Assembly (NCBI GenBank): GCA_964245885.1
Contig: CAXTOX010000155.1
Location: 1-8,693 of the forward strand
Direction: 5' to 3'
DNA length: 8,693 bases
Source of the DNA: CAHJWO01 sp964245885
Lineage (GTDB): Bacteria > Verrucomicrobiota > Verrucomicrobiia > Chthoniobacterales > SZAS-18
The translations under genes were made by a program, and so were the position numbers. Every line of letters starts with the position of its first letter. Positions within the stretch are counted from its first letter, which is position 1. The notes beneath the pieces were generated by a model, which made no database searches, was not told where the DNA came from, and saw only the letters and a list, made by a program, of their open reading frames with translations. Shown here in pieces: positions 7,248 through 8,693 of this stretch.

Positions 7248-7889
7248 ATGCAAAAAACCGCCGTGCTGGGTTGTCTGGGTCTCCTCGTGTTGGTGGGCAT
7301 CATCGCCGCGCTCGTCGGCATCGGCGGCTACAACGGCCTCAACGTCAAGTCCAACGCCGTCGACGGCAAGTGGGCCGACGTGCAGGCGGCCTACCAGCGC
7401 CGCAACGACCTGATCCCGAACCTCGTCAGCACCGTGCAGGCCTCGGCCAACTTCGAGAAATCGACCCTGACCGACGTGATCAACGCCCGCGCCAACGCCA
7501 CCAAGGTGACCATCGACCCCAGCCACGCGCCGACCGATCCCGCGCAACTCGCTGCTTACCAGAACGCCCAGAGCCAGCTCGGCAGTTCCCTTTCCCGGTT
7601 GCTCGTCTCCGTGGAAAAATACCCGGAACTCAGTTCCACCCGGGGCTTTCGTGATCTCCAGTCGCAGATCGAAGGAACGGAAAACCGCATCAACGACGCC
7701 CGCAATAAGTTCAACGCGGCGACCGTGGACTACAACACGTCGCGCAACGCTTTTCCCACCGTGCTCTACGCCAACCTCGTGGGCATGAAGGAAAAATCCC
7801 CCTTCAAGGCGGACGAAGCTTCGCAGACCGCGCCGCGCATCGGCTCGGGTACCTTTGACACGCCTGCCCCGGCGGCGACCGCGCATTGA
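7248..7889 (+). CDS. lemA: LemA family protein
   Basis: This 213-residue protein has one N-terminal membrane helix (about 7-27) followed by a helical-bundle domain. Hallmarks are YNGLNVKSNAVDGKWADVQA and QRRNDLIPNLV at about residues 28-60, SVEKYPELSSTRGFRDLQSQ at 121-140, and ENRINDARNKFNAATVDYN at 145-163, ending in the usual FPTVLYANLVGMKEKSPFKA. These match the LemA family at normal length, plus a short Ala/Pro-rich tail. LemA proteins are membrane-anchored with an N-out helical domain; their exact role is unsettled. The ATG has good upstream signals: GGAGAGG at 7232-7238 and AGGA at 7240-7243. A TPM-domain gene follows 51 nt later on the same strand, a common pairing, so an operon is likely. 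Confidence 0.96.
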   Translation: MQKTAVLGCLGLLVLVGIIAALVGIGGYNGLNVKSNAVDGKWADVQAAYQRRNDLIPNLVSTVQASANFEKSTLTDVINARANATKVTIDPSHAPTDPAQLAAYQNAQSQLGSSLSRLLVSVEKYPELSSTRGFRDLQSQIEGTENRINDARNKFNAATVDYNTSRNAFPTVLYANLVGMKEKSPFKADEASQTAPRIGSGTFDTPAPAATAH

Positions 7890-7940
7890 TCGCTCGGCAG
7901 CGGGTTTGCTTTGCCTGACGCGCAGCGGCATCTTGGCCAC

Positions 7941-8693
7941 ATGAGCAACCCGAGATCATTTTTCTGGCGCTTGGCCGGGCTGGCCGTCCTGATTTTTCTG
8001 GCGGCAGGCACCGGCATCCACGCGGAGGAAGTGATTCCCGCCAAGCCGGCGCTCCATTTCAACGACTTCGCGCTGACGGTCAAACCCGAGACGGCGGACC
8101 GGCTCAACCGTGAACTGACCGACCTCGAAAAGCAAACTTCCAACCAGATTCTCGTCGCCATCTACCCGGTGATGCAGACGGATTCGTCGGTGGACGATTT
8201 TTGCCTGCGCATCTTCCGCGCGTGGCAGGTCGGGGACAAGGACAAGAACAACGGGGCGGTCCTCTTCGTCTTTCTCGACAAACACAAGACGTGGATCCAG
8301 ACCGGCAGCGGCATCCAGGGCGGGTTGACCGACGCCAAGTGCAAGGACATCACGGCGGACATCATCGCCCCGCGCTTCAAGGCCAACGACTTCGACGGCG
8401 GACTGACGGCGGGCGTCGAAGCGATGATCGCCGCCTCGAAGGGCGAACAAACGGGTGACGGCCTGACACAATACCAAAGGGAGCACGCCAACGATAGCGC
8501 GGCCGGGCAGGGTGGTCTCGGACTCGGGGGTATCCTCCTCCTGGTCGTCCTGTTCCTCATCGTCTCCCAAGTCTTCCGGGGCCGCGGCGGTGGGGCGATG
8601 TATACCGGCGGCGGTCCGATCTTTTTTCCCGGCGGTGGGTTTGGCGGCGGCGGCGGGTTCAAGAAGCCTGGTGGATTTGGTGCCGGCCGGCCC
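7941..8693 (+). CDS. TPM-domain (YgcG-type) secreted/membrane protein, C-terminus cut by window edge
   Basis: The frame is open to the right edge, giving 251 residues without a stop. Residues 1-28 form a signal peptide (WRLAGLAVLIFLAAGTG, cleavage probably after HA). Residues about 40-165 are a TPM domain, with FNDFALTV near its start, the characteristic FRAWQVGDKDKNNGAVLFVF, and TGSGIQGGLTDAKCKDI. Residues about 193-212 are a transmembrane helix, followed by a Gly-rich tail with repeated GGG/GGGF. This signal, TPM, TM, Gly-rich-tail order is the YgcG layout. TPM domains have been linked to phosphatase activity and, in plants, photosystem II repair; the bacterial role next to LemA is unclear. 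The start ATG at 7941 has no strong Shine-Dalgarno, so translation may be coupled to lemA. Confidence 0.93.
   Translation, partial: MSNPRSFFWRLAGLAVLIFLAAGTGIHAEEVIPAKPALHFNDFALTVKPETADRLNRELTDLEKQTSNQILVAIYPVMQTDSSVDDFCLRIFRAWQVGDKDKNNGAVLFVFLDKHKTWIQTGSGIQGGLTDAKCKDITADIIAPRFKANDFDGGLTAGVEAMIAASKGEQTGDGLTQYQREHANDSAAGQGGLGLGGILLLVVLFLIVSQVFRGRGGGAMYTGGGPIFFPGGGFGGGGGFKKPGGFGAGRP

Noticed and set aside
7248..7274. Lipoprotein signal (VLGC) at the LemA N-terminus
   Set aside because: The cysteine is at residue 9, with no hydrophobic stretch before it; the hydrophobic helix comes after. It is not a lipobox in the right place.
6681..7940. Long minus-strand frame spanning lemA and the divergent region
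   Set aside because: It lies antisense to an unmistakable LemA gene and out of frame with DUF2127. It results from GC-rich composition.
7956..8662. Two minus-strand frames opposite the TPM gene
   Set aside because: The plus strand encodes a clear signal peptide, TPM motifs and a Gly-rich tail through the window edge. The minus frames are its shadows, including a poly-Pro shadow of the Gly tail.
1..8693. CRISPR array, tRNA, rRNA or insertion sequence
   Set aside because: No regularly spaced repeats, no tRNA-like cloverleaf and no transposase motif were seen on either strand by reading.

Overview
The window is a high-GC bacterial segment with GC-biased third codon positions. It carries three runs of 10 N, so it is a scaffolded, probably metagenomic, assembly. 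LemA, TPM/YgcG, DUF2127 and PH-like membrane proteins, plus a Brp/Blh carotenoid-cleavage enzyme, fit an environmental Gram-negative. Verrucomicrobiota is my best guess, from gene style only; there is no rRNA or marker gene to confirm it.

Layout. Positions 1-7011 read on the minus strand, so gene order runs right to left. The first minus-strand group starts at 7011: a DUF2127 membrane protein, then (4-nt overlap) a multi-winged-helix protein, then (27 nt later) a large STAND-like P-loop ATPase, then a short frameshifted reading frame with an SH3-like look. A second group follows behind a plausible sigma-70 promoter (3041-3069). It holds a membrane protein with a PH-like domain split by a TM hairpin, a membrane-anchored protein ending in an LprI/DUF1311-like domain, and the first part of a Brp/Blh-type beta-carotene 15,15'-dioxygenase cut off by the left edge. 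Divergently, on the plus strand from 7248, sit lemA and a TPM-domain (YgcG-type) gene cut off by the right edge. The TPM gene runs off the window as an open frame.

How they may work together. LemA plus a TPM-domain protein is a common bacterial pair at the membrane. The winged-helix protein and the ATPase are adjacent on one strand, and look like a regulator or DNA-binding partner with a STAND-type NTPase. This pair is the most plausible candidate for an undescribed system, but nothing here shows its function. The dioxygenase would make retinal; no rhodopsin or carotenoid gene is visible.

Caveats. All three N gaps lie inside genes and each breaks the apparent frame. From coding continuity the true missing lengths should be 0, 2 and 2 modulo 3 (gaps at 4636, 5169 and 6019). 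Next to the third gap, about 114 nt encode a textbook ABC-transporter Walker A region that does not fit the surrounding gene. I suspect an assembly chimera there.
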